NCBI GenBank assembly: GCA_947632025.1
Contig: CANRNN010000001.1
Span: forward strand, 310,001-374,000
Length of the DNA: 64,000 bases
Direction of reading: 5' to 3'
Origin: an uncultured Clostridia bacterium
GTDB lineage: Bacteria; Bacillota; Clostridia; Oscillospirales; Ruminococcaceae
Below, in pieces: positions 16,338 to 25,515 of this stretch. Position numbers and translations under genes: made by a program. The notes under the pieces were generated by a model. It was not told where the DNA came from. It ran no database searches and saw only the letters and a program-made list of their open reading frames with translations. Numbering within the stretch: position 1 is the first letter of the stretch; the number at the start of each line of letters is the position of its first letter.

Positions 16338-18404
16338 TCAGATGTCCGTATTGTCCGAATAAACCGAATATGGTCCAAAATCGGCAGGAGAGATGTTCTT
16401 GCCGAACTTCGCGAACTGTTTTCTCACGGCGCGGACCACGTCCGACATAGAAATGCTGCCGCCGCGCGCCGCTGCCGAAAACGCTGCGGACACGGCTGCT
16501 CCTTTTATCATAGCTCCCGTCATTTCAAAGCGCTCGGCGAGAAAGTTAAGGTCGATGTTCCTGTCGGCGGGAGCCTCTTTCGGGAACGCGTTTTTCCACA
16601 ACTCCATACGAAGTCCCGCGTCAGGCTGCGGAAAGTGGATAATATACGTTATACGGCGCATAAAAGCGTCGTCAATATTCTGCTTGAAATTTGTGGTCAT
16701 AATGATTATCCCGCGGAATTCGTCCATTTTCTGGAGCAAAAACGAAGTTTCAACGTTTGCGTATTTGTCGCGGCTGTCCTTTATCTCGCTGCGTCTGCCA
16801 AAAAGAGCGTCGGTTTCGTCAAATAAAAGCACTGCGCTGCTGCGTTCGGCAATATTGAATACCTCGTCAAGGCTTTTTTCGGTTTCACCGATGTATTTTG
16901 ACATCATCTTTGACAAGTCCACCTTAAAAAGCGCAAGTCCGAGTTCGTTTGCAACTATCGAAGCCGCCATGGTCTTGCCCGTTCCCGGAGAGCCCTCAAA
17001 CAGCATTGAAAGCCCCGTACCCGTTCCTGTTTTCTCCTTGAATTTCCAGCTGTCGTAAACGATGTGGCGATATCTGATATAGTTTATCCCGTCGATTATT
17101 TGCAATTTTTCGCTCTGCGGGAGGATAAGGTCGCAAAGTCTGAACGCCGTCTGTATGCGCGAGGCTTTGTCCTTTAATATCCCCTCCGATTCCGCAAGGC
17201 AGACGGATTTTAAGATCTCGTCCGTTATTTTTTCGCAGCCCAGAAGCCCTGCGGCGCGTTCACATTCAAGAATTATCTTTTTTATCTTCGACGGCGGGAA
17301 ATCGTAGGACGCGGCAAGATTCGCGACCGTTTCGGGATTTTCCACCGGAACGGAAAATCTGTCCCATATCCTCTGCTTATCCTCGAACGGCAGATCCTCC
17401 AGACGCAGCCTGCACACGGAAAGACTGCCAAGCTTTACGGGGCTTTCCGCTGTCATAAAAATGAGCTTCTGTGAGGAAATAAGCCCACGCGCCGCACGCT
17501 CGGCTTTTTCGGAATTCTTCTCGGTAACGCCGACAAAGCAGCAGACTGCCCGCTGCAATATCGTTTCGCGTTCAAGCTCAGATATGGCGAGAGAAAGCTC
17601 GTTTTCGGGAATTTTGTCGACATCGGCGAATATCACGTTCTTGCGGCAGATAATTCCGCAGTGTTTTACAAAAAACCTCTTGCCCGTACCCTTTGCGCCC
17701 TCTATCAGAAGCACCCCGCAGTTCTCGTCCGAAAACGCTCTCTGCGCGGCGGAAAGCTCCTTTTCCCTGCCGCAGATCTCGTCCGTCTGCTCGTTCACGG
17801 CAAATGTGTGCGAATACGGAAGATCGTGAAGAAACTCCATTCCGAGAAGCAGGTCAAGCACGCGGCGGCGGGGTTTCAGCTCCACACAGGAAAGGTCGGT
17901 TTCACCCGCTTTGACCTCAAAAAGCATCGGGACATAGCTTGTAAGCGCGTTGTACGCGGCGCGTTCATCGCCCGATAAAAATACCGAGCATACGCTTGAA
18001 AGCGTCGGGAAAGTCATATTTATGTCATTGTTGATATACGCGAATACCTCGGCAAGCTCCGAGTGCAGCGACCGCAGAAAACACGCGGCAAACGCGAGCC
18101 GTTCTCCCTCGCTCATGGAAAACGCCGAACATACATAATCAAGCGGGAGGAATATCTCGGTGTTTTTCGTTTTCTCAGAAATTTCCGAGAGCAGAGTGTC
18201 AAATTTGCGGCACTCCTCTCCCGCGAGAACGAACGGAAGCCCGTCAAGACCGCTCTCCGAACGTACCGCACGAGCAGCGCGACTGTAAAGCCTTTCTTCG
18301 GGAGCGGCAGCTTTCAGGCGCTCAACATACGCGCCGAGAATTATCCGCACCGCGTCGTAATAATCGCGATATTCGCCATAAACCGAGTTATACCCGCCGC
18401 TCAT
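16338..18404 (-). CDS. CIS-associated AAA+ ATPase (Afp15/Pvc15-like)
   Basis: A 688-residue cytoplasmic ATPase. The C-terminal half is a complete AAA+ module: Walker A GSPGTGKT at 471-478, Walker B LLFDETD near 525-531, sensor-type MTTNFKQNID and arginine-finger region DDAFMRRI. The N-terminal half has a helical domain and a second, decayed P-loop domain (IEGAKGTGKRFF, about 234-245) without a clear Walker B. This two-part layout is that of the AAA+ ATPases of extracellular contractile injection systems, which are needed for assembly or cargo loading. GAGGAATAAGCC precedes the ATG. It sits 3 bases after the YbjN-like gene and 9 before the giant gene, consistent with acting on that product. 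Confidence 0.9.
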   Translation of the reverse strand: MSGGYNSVYGEYRDYYDAVRIILGAYVERLKAAAPEERLYSRAARAVRSESGLDGLPFVLAGEECRKFDTLLSEISEKTKNTEIFLPLDYVCSAFSMSEGERLAFAACFLRSLHSELAEVFAYINNDINMTFPTLSSVCSVFLSGDERAAYNALTSYVPMLFEVKAGETDLSCVELKPRRRVLDLLLGMEFLHDLPYSHTFAVNEQTDEICGREKELSAAQRAFSDENCGVLLIEGAKGTGKRFFVKHCGIICRKNVIFADVDKIPENELSLAISELERETILQRAVCCFVGVTEKNSEKAERAARGLISSQKLIFMTAESPVKLGSLSVCRLRLEDLPFEDKQRIWDRFSVPVENPETVANLAASYDFPPSKIKKIILECERAAGLLGCEKITDEILKSVCLAESEGILKDKASRIQTAFRLCDLILPQSEKLQIIDGINYIRYRHIVYDSWKFKEKTGTGTGLSMLFEGSPGTGKTMAASIVANELGLALFKVDLSKMMSKYIGETEKSLDEVFNIAERSSAVLLFDETDALFGRRSEIKDSRDKYANVETSFLLQKMDEFRGIIIMTTNFKQNIDDAFMRRITYIIHFPQPDAGLRMELWKNAFPKEAPADRNIDLNFLAERFEMTGAMIKGAAVSAAFSAAARGGSISMSDVVRAVRKQFAKFGKNISPADFGPYSVYSDNTDI

Positions 18405-18407
18405 GGC

Positions 18408-18833
18408 TTATTCCTCACTGTCGGAGCAGGCAGCCTTTATCATTTCAGCCGCGAACGCGTCCATAATCCCCTCGTGAAGCGTAAGAACGCTGTCCATAAG
18501 TTCTGTGAAAGCGCCGCCGTCAAGACTTTCTGGGACAAATACCGACGTTCTGCAGCGCGCCTCACCCGCACCCTCGCCGTCGGTGACAAGCTCGAAGCTA
18601 CCGTAGCGGATATTGACGTTCAGAGCGTTTAATGCTTTTATAAACGTGTCATATCTTCCGACAGGTACCTTTGTCGGAATTATCGAATAGATGTTGATTA
18701 TACTGTCGTCGTCTGTTCTTACAGCAGTCGTCCAAAATGTGTCCTTTCCGTTCACGCCGAAGCTCAAGATATTATCGTTCTCGATATATCTGATATTTTT
18801 GCTTTCATAGTACGCTTTGATCTTTTCTTTCAT
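18408..18833 (-). CDS. YbjN-like (type III chaperone-fold) protein
   Basis: A 141-residue acidic protein of about 6 strands between helices (MKEKIKAYYESKNIRYIE ... FWTTAVRTDDDSIINIYSI ... FELVTDGEGAGEARCRTSVFV). The pattern of N-terminal helix, antiparallel sheet and a long C-terminal helix is that of YbjN/CesT-like folds, some of which are secretion chaperones. Its ATG overlaps the stop of the upstream TPR gene (ATGA) and it is 3 bases ahead of the AAA+ gene. A chaperone for a CIS cargo such as the giant protein is a plausible but unproved role. Confidence 0.6.
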   Translation of the reverse strand: MKEKIKAYYESKNIRYIENDNILSFGVNGKDTFWTTAVRTDDDSIINIYSIIPTKVPVGRYDTFIKALNALNVNIRYGSFELVTDGEGAGEARCRTSVFVPESLDGGAFTELMDSVLTLHEGIMDAFAAEMIKAACSDSEE

Positions 18834-19447
18834 TGAACATTCTCACTTTCTGATGTGATTTGGTCGGAATTGTTGCTATTGTTCCCGCCGTTTACGGAAA
18901 TATCGGAGGTATCGTGGGTATCGGGAGCGGGCGCTACGGACGGAATAACGACGGTTATCTCGCTCTCGGCGGGATAGGGAGCAGTATATTCTGTCCTGTT
19001 CTGAGGATCTTTAACTTGATCGGACTGCCCGCCGCTTTCGGGAGCGCCGAACACGCCATTTCCCGAAGTCTCGAAAAATTCGGGAGAAGAAATCGTTAAT
19101 GGAAAATTCTCCTCACGGAATTCCGAAAGCGACCCGCTGCCCGTTTGTTTATAGCCGAATTCTACCGTTCCGAGCGCCTTTTCCTCATCTCCCGCAAGCA
19201 GATAAGCCTGTGCCTTTTTGAGATACAGCTCTGCATCGTTCGGATATTTTTCAAGACCCTCCGAACATTTATCGGCGGCGGAGGTGTACTCGCCGATATT
19301 TATCAGCCGCTCCGCCTCGGCTATGTACTCGAATGCAGAGGACGCTTTTCGCAGGTTGATCTCAACGAGCGTAAATATTATCGCCGCTGTCAGCAGCACT
19401 GCCGCCGATATCAGAATTATCAGCGTCCTTCGGCGACGTATTCTCAT
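18830..19447 (-). CDS. Membrane-anchored TPR protein of the CIS operon
   Basis: A 205-residue protein. The ATG at 19447 is chosen because AGGTG lies 6 bases upstream; a GTG nine bases earlier falls within that site. After an Arg-rich start (MRIRRRRT) residues about 8-28 form one TM helix, followed by about two TPR units (about 40-105: ASSAFEYIAEAERLINIGEY, YPNDAELYLKKAQAYLLAGD). The tail from about 115 is Ser/Pro/Asn-rich and disordered. The inside-positive rule puts the TPR part outside. The gene lies inside the last 86 bases of the upstream sensor gene in another frame, implying translational coupling. It may be an envelope adaptor for the sensors or the docked machine. Confidence 0.75.
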   Translation of the reverse strand: MRIRRRRTLIILISAAVLLTAAIIFTLVEINLRKASSAFEYIAEAERLINIGEYTSAADKCSEGLEKYPNDAELYLKKAQAYLLAGDEEKALGTVEFGYKQTGSGSLSEFREENFPLTISSPEFFETSGNGVFGAPESGGQSDQVKDPQNRTEYTAPYPAESEITVVIPSVAPAPDTHDTSDISVNGGNNSNNSDQITSESENVQ

Positions 19448-21779
19448 AGAGTTCACCTGCCTTTACCTCAAAATATTCCGAGCCGTTCAGCGTCACGGTA
19501 TTATATTCCGCGTCGGGAAGCCACTGTTTGCATCTTACGGAAATAATAATACGGGACGCTCCTGCGCTTTTAAAGCATATCCTGTCGAATTCGGCAAGCT
19601 CGTCGGACAGTGCCGCAAGCCACGCGTTTTTGCTGTCGCCCGCGCTTCCGGCGCAAAGCTCACCGTATGACGCGAGTATCTCATACGGGAAATCAAGCTC
19701 GGACAGCGCTTTAAGCACGGCGGGAAAACTCTCCGGCTCCGGAAAGCACACGTCAGCTTTTCGGCTGCTAAAGCTTAAAACTCCGCCGCCGAACGTATCG
19801 GCGAACAACCCGATACTTTCGAGAACGGACGTGTCACCGCAGACCATAAATCTCACAAGGAGAACGTTTTTCGTAACATACTCGCCGAAATTTATTTTTG
19901 AAGCCTCGTCCGTGCCGAGCAGCCGCAAAACGCCCTCGGACATAAGCCGCCTGTACTTGCGGTTTCCTACGCTTAGGTCACGCTGGTGGACGCGTATGCT
20001 TTCGGTCATAAGCGCGATAGCACTGCCTGTCGCGGAAACCTCGTCATTTCCGGAAATCAGGAATTCGGCGGGGTCCTTATCGGTCTTGTACTTCCCGAAT
20101 GCGTTTTTAAGGCGTTTGAGCCGCCGAAGATTTGATCTTAACATTATATTCGTTATAATAAGCAGCAGCACCGTGACAGCAAGAATAGCCGCCGCCGTAA
20201 ACGCTGCTGCCGAAACACGGCTTTGATAGCTGTGGTAGGAATCCGAACGAACGCAGACGCAGACCCCTGTGAATTTGTTACCGAATAAAGCGCTGAACGG
20301 CTGAACGGTCATTTTGGAAATTCCGGAAGTCTTTCTGTCGATAAATGTCACGGCAGAGTTTTCATTGATACTTTCAGCAATTTTCTCCGCGGAATCGAGA
20401 GTGACCGTGTACATAACGGGAACAGGTTCGTGCCGTCCGCTTCGGTAAACGCAATAGGGAACATCGTCCTTACCCATTGCGCAGACGAAAAAATCGCACC
20501 GATCCAAGCCGCTTTCGGGAAGCTTTTCATTGTATTCCGACAGCATATCGTCAAGGCACTTTGCGTCCTCTTCCGTGAAATACGGGACATCGCCGTCCTC
20601 AAGTATAAAATTTGCCCTTATATATCCCGCGAAAAACCGCGAGCCATTTTCGTCGGAGAAGCCGCTGCGATAGTCGTTTAATCGTATCACTGTCTTGTAA
20701 ACGAGCGGGCAGAGCGCCCCCGCGAGCAGCAGCGATATTCCCGCCGAAAGTGCTGTCGCCGAGGACGCAGCCGAACGGTACACCGATTTGTTTTTGCGCC
20801 TTATGAAGATAATTCTGTAAAGCAGGAAAATTATCCCCGAAAACACAGACGCGGCAAGGAAAATTCCCACAAAGATCTTAAAAGAAAACCTGCCGTGAAG
20901 CTTTGAATAAACGACAGCGTTCCCCGAACGCTCAAAACTCTTTCCGAGAAGCCTGTCGTTGCTCTCGAACGAGCAGACTATCCCGCCGTCGGGGTAAGTA
21001 CTTATACCCTGCATATACCGAAAATCGGCATAGGAGCAGTCGTTTTCGGAAAAAACTCCCGTTTTGGTATCATAGAAGAGCAGCTTCTGCGTTCCGATAT
21101 CCACAAAGCTCAAAATACCGTTTTCGTAATGAAAGCCGTTGACGTTTGCCGTGCCGCTTTCGGGATAGAGGAGTTTTCCGTCTTTAAAGACCCCGACTTG
21201 CTCGGCGCAGGCGTACTCCGAGCCGTCAATGAACATAATATTTTTATACTCGATATTATCGGGGCATTTTGTGTTCAACTTTCCGAGAACACCGCCGCTG
21301 TACTCGAAAAATTCCGTAGAACCGTCCGCTGCGGAAATAATAAGGATCCGTCCGTCGGACACCTGCGCCCGAAAGCTATCCGTAAAGGCGTTTTCTTCGG
21401 AGCGCCACACAAGTCTTGGTATCCCGAATTTGAAATCAAGCCTATACACCTCGGCAAAAACTTTGTTGTTATTCCCGTAAACCGTGCAGGATATGTAAAT
21501 ATCGCCGTTTTCGTCTGCCGAAAGGTCGTGAAAGCGTCTGTAGGTAAGCCCGAACGGATTCGCACAAAAAAGCGGCACACAGTCGGTTATCGTTCCCGTG
21601 CCGTCGATCTTAAGCACGGAGGAATGATAGTCTTTCTCGCTGAGAAGATAAATTTCGCCGTTTTCGCGGATAACGCTTTTGCAGAAGCTGACGTTCTCGC
21701 CCGATAAGAGCAGCGCCGCAACAGCAGACGCTATAAGCAACACCACTGCGCACACGAGAAATTTAATTTTTCCTCCCAT
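19362..21779 (-). CDS. Multi-TM sensor with propeller-like ectodomain and degenerate cyclase-like domain (copy 2)
   Basis: An 805-residue membrane protein, start at ATG 21779 behind AAGGAGGTG. Visible order: N-terminal TM (about 5-24); extracellular repeats with beta-propeller phrases (ADENGDIYISCTVYG, NGILSFVDIGTQKLLFYD; about 35-295); TM2 and TM3 (about 300-365); a second extracellular Cache-like region (about 370-505); TM4 (about 515-540); a HAMP-like linker with NDEVSATGSAIALM; then NRKYRRLMSEGVLRLLGTDE, the lead-in typical of class III adenylate cyclases. The following alpha/beta region (about 625-770) lacks the paired metal aspartates of an active cyclase. It is a paralogue of the next gene upstream. 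Likely an envelope sensor that signals by protein contact. No exact family is claimed. Confidence 0.75.
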   Translation of the reverse strand: MGGKIKFLVCAVVLLIASAVAALLLSGENVSFCKSVIRENGEIYLLSEKDYHSSVLKIDGTGTITDCVPLFCANPFGLTYRRFHDLSADENGDIYISCTVYGNNNKVFAEVYRLDFKFGIPRLVWRSEENAFTDSFRAQVSDGRILIISAADGSTEFFEYSGGVLGKLNTKCPDNIEYKNIMFIDGSEYACAEQVGVFKDGKLLYPESGTANVNGFHYENGILSFVDIGTQKLLFYDTKTGVFSENDCSYADFRYMQGISTYPDGGIVCSFESNDRLLGKSFERSGNAVVYSKLHGRFSFKIFVGIFLAASVFSGIIFLLYRIIFIRRKNKSVYRSAASSATALSAGISLLLAGALCPLVYKTVIRLNDYRSGFSDENGSRFFAGYIRANFILEDGDVPYFTEEDAKCLDDMLSEYNEKLPESGLDRCDFFVCAMGKDDVPYCVYRSGRHEPVPVMYTVTLDSAEKIAESINENSAVTFIDRKTSGISKMTVQPFSALFGNKFTGVCVCVRSDSYHSYQSRVSAAAFTAAAILAVTVLLLIITNIMLRSNLRRLKRLKNAFGKYKTDKDPAEFLISGNDEVSATGSAIALMTESIRVHQRDLSVGNRKYRRLMSEGVLRLLGTDEASKINFGEYVTKNVLLVRFMVCGDTSVLESIGLFADTFGGGVLSFSSRKADVCFPEPESFPAVLKALSELDFPYEILASYGELCAGSAGDSKNAWLAALSDELAEFDRICFKSAGASRIIISVRCKQWLPDAEYNTVTLNGSEYFEVKAGELYENTSPKDADNSDIGGSAADSGDNIYAR

Positions 21780-21799
21780 TCGGTCACACCTCCTTTGGC

Positions 21800-24376
21800 T
21801 TAATTTTCAGCTTCGTCAATCAGTGCTATGTAATACCTTGCGGTACTGTTTTTCGGTCGCAGCTTAAGCACCCTTATGAACATCTCCCTTGACGGCTTGT
21901 ATTTTCCGTTGAAGTAAAGCTCCACACCCTCCCGAAGATAACCGCAGACAGCGTCGGAGATATGCTCTCTCATTATTTCGTATATCATCTCGTTGTCAGC
22001 CATTCCTATCGGGATCTTCGTAAATTCGTACTCGTTTTCCTCCAAAGCCCGTTCGGTCACTGCCGAGCCTGCTCCCGTGCTTAACATTGTGTTTACGACG
22101 ATATTTTCCCGTGCCTCGTCCTCGAAAGACACATCAAAGCTGCGGCGTTCGCCCATTCGCATACCGCCCGCGTTGAGATAGCATCTGTCGAATGCCGTTT
22201 TAATGCGGCTGTCGTATTCTTTCAAGAAAAACAGGATATTTATGGATTTGGGGCTTTCGGAATATATCTGAAGTGCCGTTGCGCCGACCTCGGTCATAAA
22301 GGCGTTGTACTCGGAAAGTCTTTCACTTAGCGCCGTCAAAAGCCCGTTCATAGCCCGAAAATCACTGTATTCCTCCGGAAGCACGGCAATAAGACAATAG
22401 ATGCTTTCGCAGGCTTTTTCCGTGAAACTTACGGCGGAGATATTCTTTCTGCCAAGGAGCTTCAACACTGCGTCGGGAAAATACGCCCTGTTCATTACGC
22501 GGAAATTCATCATCTCGGCGTTATTGGCGTTGACGTCGGCGACAAGCTCGTCAAATTCGTCGGAAATTATCGTTATTTCGTTTGACACGCGCCTTTTTTT
22601 CTTTTGAATATCAAGCTCTGAGGACCAGCCCTTGTCGACGAAATCGGCTGCTTTTGCCCGAAGTTTTCTCAATCCGCGAAGATATGCCGCAGCGGACGCT
22701 ATCGACGCAGCCATTACCGCTGCGCATAGGATTATCTGATATGACAGGAATATCATTATCAGTTCAATACCTCGGTACTGTGCCTCAACGGAAATGCTGC
22801 TGAACAGATAAAAGCCCGTTATCTTCCCCGACGGCGACCTTACGGGAGATATCATATATACAGTAATGCAGTTGCTGCCGTAAAAGCTGTCGGTGCGGCG
22901 TTGTCCGTCGGACAGACAGAGCTGAAGCTTATCTAAAAGCGATTCGGGGAAAGTGTCCTCAGGCGGGTTGTCGTAAATTTCCCACACTGCGTCCTCCCAG
23001 TTTACATAATTTCCCGCTTTTTCGGAATATCCAAAATAATCAACCGTCACGCTCGTATCCGCGTCAGCAGCGCCGACACCTCGGATAACGTCAAAAGTAT
23101 AGCATGCCCGTAAAGTTTCCTCGGCATCTTTTCCGTTAATGCTGAAATCCTCTATCTCGTTCACAATACCCATTGACTCGTACCGCAGCGACACCTCGCC
23201 GAGGTCATCCAACATATTAAGCGTCTGTTCAAGCAACAGGAACACAAATTCCCCGAAATAAAGCACTGTGCAGAACACACAGAACACCGGCACGGATACA
23301 GCCGCAAATCTTAAAACGGAGCTTCCCGAAACCTTTATCCCGTAAACGGCAAGTGCGATAAGCCACGCTGCTGCAAAGCCCGCTGCCGCAAGCCCCAGAC
23401 ATTTCAGTATAAGCGCCGCTGTGCTGTCAGCGAAAAGGTATCCGCGCATTATACCGTCAGCCGTATTTATCAGTGAATATTTATCCGATTTGTTCACGCA
23501 AAGCCATATTTCGCCGTTTTCGGAGAAAATTCCCGAAATGTTCTGTCTTTTCAGACCATAGGCGTTCATTGCGTTTTGTATATCGGGGCAAAGAGTTTCG
23601 GTGCGCTCTCTCGTATTTATGACATTGTAGGATTTTTTCGTGTTATTGTAACATATGACGGTATTTTCACCCAGCGAGTAAAGCTCTCGATAAACGTCGC
23701 CTGAAAATCTTTCGTCGTTTAGGAAAAGCCCGCCGTCCTCGTGTATTATCCGAAGCACATCGCTGCCAACAGGGAGGAAAACATCATTCTCCATACCGGA
23801 AAACAGGCGGTCGGCTTCAAATCCGCCGCCGCTTCGGCGAAGCCTGAACAGCGTATCGGTCAGACCCTCGCCCGCCGAAATGTAAAAGCAGACATCTCCG
23901 TTTTCTACGCTGAAATAAATATCGTATATCATTAAAGCTTCCGGATTTCCTGCTGCAGCCGAAAGAGCTTCCCCTATCTCGTCCCGCGACATTGAAAACA
24001 CGGGCAGCAGCTTTTTTTTGCCGAAATCCGCGATGCTTATCTCGTATACAGGGACAGTGCTTCCTGAAACGACGCTGCTTTTGACGAAATATATCTTTCC
24101 GCCGTCCTCGCATATTGCAGCGGGAGAATTTATGCGAAGCTTGTCGTTTTCAAGTTCGTCTACGCGGTCTATTTTTATTTTCCCGTCGATATGCGAGCCG
24201 TTTTTTCTTATAAGAGTTATATCCGAAATATCCATCTCGGCTATGACTGTGCCGAAGCTTGTCGCCGAAGCAAGGACGACAGGGTCAAAGCTCTGCGTAT
24301 ATCCCATGAAGATATAGATCACCACACACGCCGCCGCCAGAACCGCGCCGAGAATATTTATAAGCTTCCTGTTCAA
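21800..24376 (-). CDS. Multi-TM sensor with propeller-like ectodomain and degenerate cyclase-like domain (copy 1)
   Basis: About 858 residues. A TTG at 24376 fits the AGAGG site best (8 bases); a GTG at 24385 touches that site. Order: TM1 (about 8-27, LINILGAVLAAACVVIYIFM); extracellular strand repeats (ICEDGGKIYFVKSS, FSENGEIWLCVNKS; about 40-320); TM2 and TM3 (about 328-395); an extracellular Cache-like region ending ISPVRSPSGKITGFYLFSSI; TM4 (about 545-570); HAMP-like linker; then NRAYFPDAVLKLLGRKNIS, the class III cyclase lead-in, and an alpha/beta region without the catalytic metal aspartates. The C-terminus adds a TPR-like hairpin (ELYFNGKYKPSREMFIRVLKL) seen after many real adenylate cyclases. 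It shares this layout with the next gene, so the two arose by duplication or act as a heteromer. Confidence 0.75.
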   Translation of the reverse strand: MNRKLINILGAVLAAACVVIYIFMGYTQSFDPVVLASATSFGTVIAEMDISDITLIRKNGSHIDGKIKIDRVDELENDKLRINSPAAICEDGGKIYFVKSSVVSGSTVPVYEISIADFGKKKLLPVFSMSRDEIGEALSAAAGNPEALMIYDIYFSVENGDVCFYISAGEGLTDTLFRLRRSGGGFEADRLFSGMENDVFLPVGSDVLRIIHEDGGLFLNDERFSGDVYRELYSLGENTVICYNNTKKSYNVINTRERTETLCPDIQNAMNAYGLKRQNISGIFSENGEIWLCVNKSDKYSLINTADGIMRGYLFADSTAALILKCLGLAAAGFAAAWLIALAVYGIKVSGSSVLRFAAVSVPVFCVFCTVLYFGEFVFLLLEQTLNMLDDLGEVSLRYESMGIVNEIEDFSINGKDAEETLRACYTFDVIRGVGAADADTSVTVDYFGYSEKAGNYVNWEDAVWEIYDNPPEDTFPESLLDKLQLCLSDGQRRTDSFYGSNCITVYMISPVRSPSGKITGFYLFSSISVEAQYRGIELIMIFLSYQIILCAAVMAASIASAAAYLRGLRKLRAKAADFVDKGWSSELDIQKKKRRVSNEITIISDEFDELVADVNANNAEMMNFRVMNRAYFPDAVLKLLGRKNISAVSFTEKACESIYCLIAVLPEEYSDFRAMNGLLTALSERLSEYNAFMTEVGATALQIYSESPKSINILFFLKEYDSRIKTAFDRCYLNAGGMRMGERRSFDVSFEDEARENIVVNTMLSTGAGSAVTERALEENEYEFTKIPIGMADNEMIYEIMREHISDAVCGYLREGVELYFNGKYKPSREMFIRVLKLRPKNSTARYYIALIDEAEN

Positions 24377-24416
24377 GGTCCTCACCTCTTTCGTTTCGGA
24401 TTTTTTGGAAAAGCGT

Positions 24417-24803
24417 TTACGGAACGTTTATTGTCGTCTGCCCCGCAACGTTTATGGAAATTACCCCGCCATAAGCGCACATAAGCTTTGAGGAATTGTT
24501 CAGCGCGGGATTTCCGCCTATCATCACCGTCGGCGAGCCGGGAGCCCACGGCGCTGTCGTCACGGGAATGCACGGCATAGGCGTCAGTACTCCCAGCGCT
24601 GCGGCAGTCGCCGCTGCCACCATAGGATTTGACAAGCTCGTACACATACCGAACGGCGGTATGTTCACTATTGGTTTATTGTCCATTATCGTCGCCGCTG
24701 CCATAACGTTCATCACTTTCGCCTGCGGCAGGACATTCAGCACTGACGGCGCCGCTCCGAACGCGCATTGAATATTCGCGCCGCCGCATACCAGCATTCC
24801 CAT
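24417..24803 (-). CDS. DUF4280 PAAR-like spike tip protein
   Basis: A 128-residue glycine/proline/methionine-rich protein. The ATG at 24803 is preferred because GGGGAGAG lies about 9 bases upstream. Features of the DUF4280/PAAR-like family: MGMLVCGGANIQCAFG at the start, conserved NIPPFGMCTSLSNP, PMPCIPVTTAPW and SPTVMIGGNPALNNSSKLMCAYGG. These proteins form a small cone that caps the central spike of contractile injection systems and can carry cargo (the place of Afp10). The conserved cysteines and histidine-poor ends suggest a tip that differs from metal-bound PAAR. It is unusual in lying between the cap/unknown pair and the two sensor genes, not beside the spike. Confidence 0.9.
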   Translation of the reverse strand: MGMLVCGGANIQCAFGAAPSVLNVLPQAKVMNVMAAATIMDNKPIVNIPPFGMCTSLSNPMVAAATAAALGVLTPMPCIPVTTAPWAPGSPTVMIGGNPALNNSSKLMCAYGGVISINVAGQTTINVP

Positions 24804-24825
24804 AATTACATTCTCTCCCCGCAAA

Positions 24826-25512
24826 TCAAAAATCGAATCTGTTTTCGCCGCTGTGAAGCTCCAGTGTGGTAAGCCGACCGTTTACCCTCGCTAACGCCGT
24901 TTCAAAGCGACCCCTCACGGCAAGGAAATATTCGCCGCCGACATTCGGCAAAAGCTCGTAAATAACGCCTATTTTGCTGTCCGCGCCGATTTTTTTCTTA
25001 AGCGGCTCGGACAGCTCAAATTCGGAAACGGAAATTTTCTTCAGGCGATACTCCGCGCCGTCTATCGAAAGCTCGGCATTCGTCCGAAGGAGCATATCCG
25101 ACAGGAAGGCGTTTATTACGGTTTCGCCCTTTTTGTACTCGCCGATTATCCTTGCCGCAGAATTTCCAACGGGAAAAATTATCTCGACCTTTCCTGCGCC
25201 CTCGGTTATCCTGCCCGACAGCTTTGTCACCTCACTGCCAAAACGGTAATTTCTAGATGGCATAAGCGTAAGTTCCGCTGTCTGACACTCATCGCCGGTT
25301 TCAAGTGTAAGCGTTTTTGAAATGTAACTCTCGCCGCCGACCGTTATCTCATACTTGCCGTCTGCAAGCCCGAAAAACACCAGACACCCGTCTTTTTTCA
25401 AGGCATACTTTCCCTCGGATGTTCTCGCGAAATATCCTCCCGTGAGAGCCTCTCCCGTAAATCCGTCGACGGGCACTATGACGAAATTCACCTTTACGCT
25501 GATAACGTCCAT
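24826..25512 (-). CDS. Beta-rich CIS-operon protein of unknown function
   Basis: A 228-residue protein with no recognised family. Residues 1-85 look like a carboxypeptidase-regulatory/prealbumin-type beta sandwich (IVPVDGFTGEALTGGYFARTS, GLADGKYEITVGGESYISKTLTL). Such domains occur in Pvc16/Afp16-type proteins after the DUF4255 part, and this gene directly follows the DUF4255 gene by 3 bases, so the two may be one cap protein split in two. The second half (about 90-228) is also strand-rich, ending in TTLELHSGENRFDF. GGAGC is the ribosome site. No signal peptide or TM segment. Confidence 0.6.
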   Translation of the reverse strand: MDVISVKVNFVIVPVDGFTGEALTGGYFARTSEGKYALKKDGCLVFFGLADGKYEITVGGESYISKTLTLETGDECQTAELTLMPSRNYRFGSEVTKLSGRITEGAGKVEIIFPVGNSAARIIGEYKKGETVINAFLSDMLLRTNAELSIDGAEYRLKKISVSEFELSEPLKKKIGADSKIGVIYELLPNVGGEYFLAVRGRFETALARVNGRLTTLELHSGENRFDF

Positions 25513-25515
25513 AGC

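Noticed and set aside
19362-24376. Active adenylate cyclases
   Set aside because: The lead-in sequence is present but the metal-binding aspartates and the rest of the catalytic pattern are not visible.
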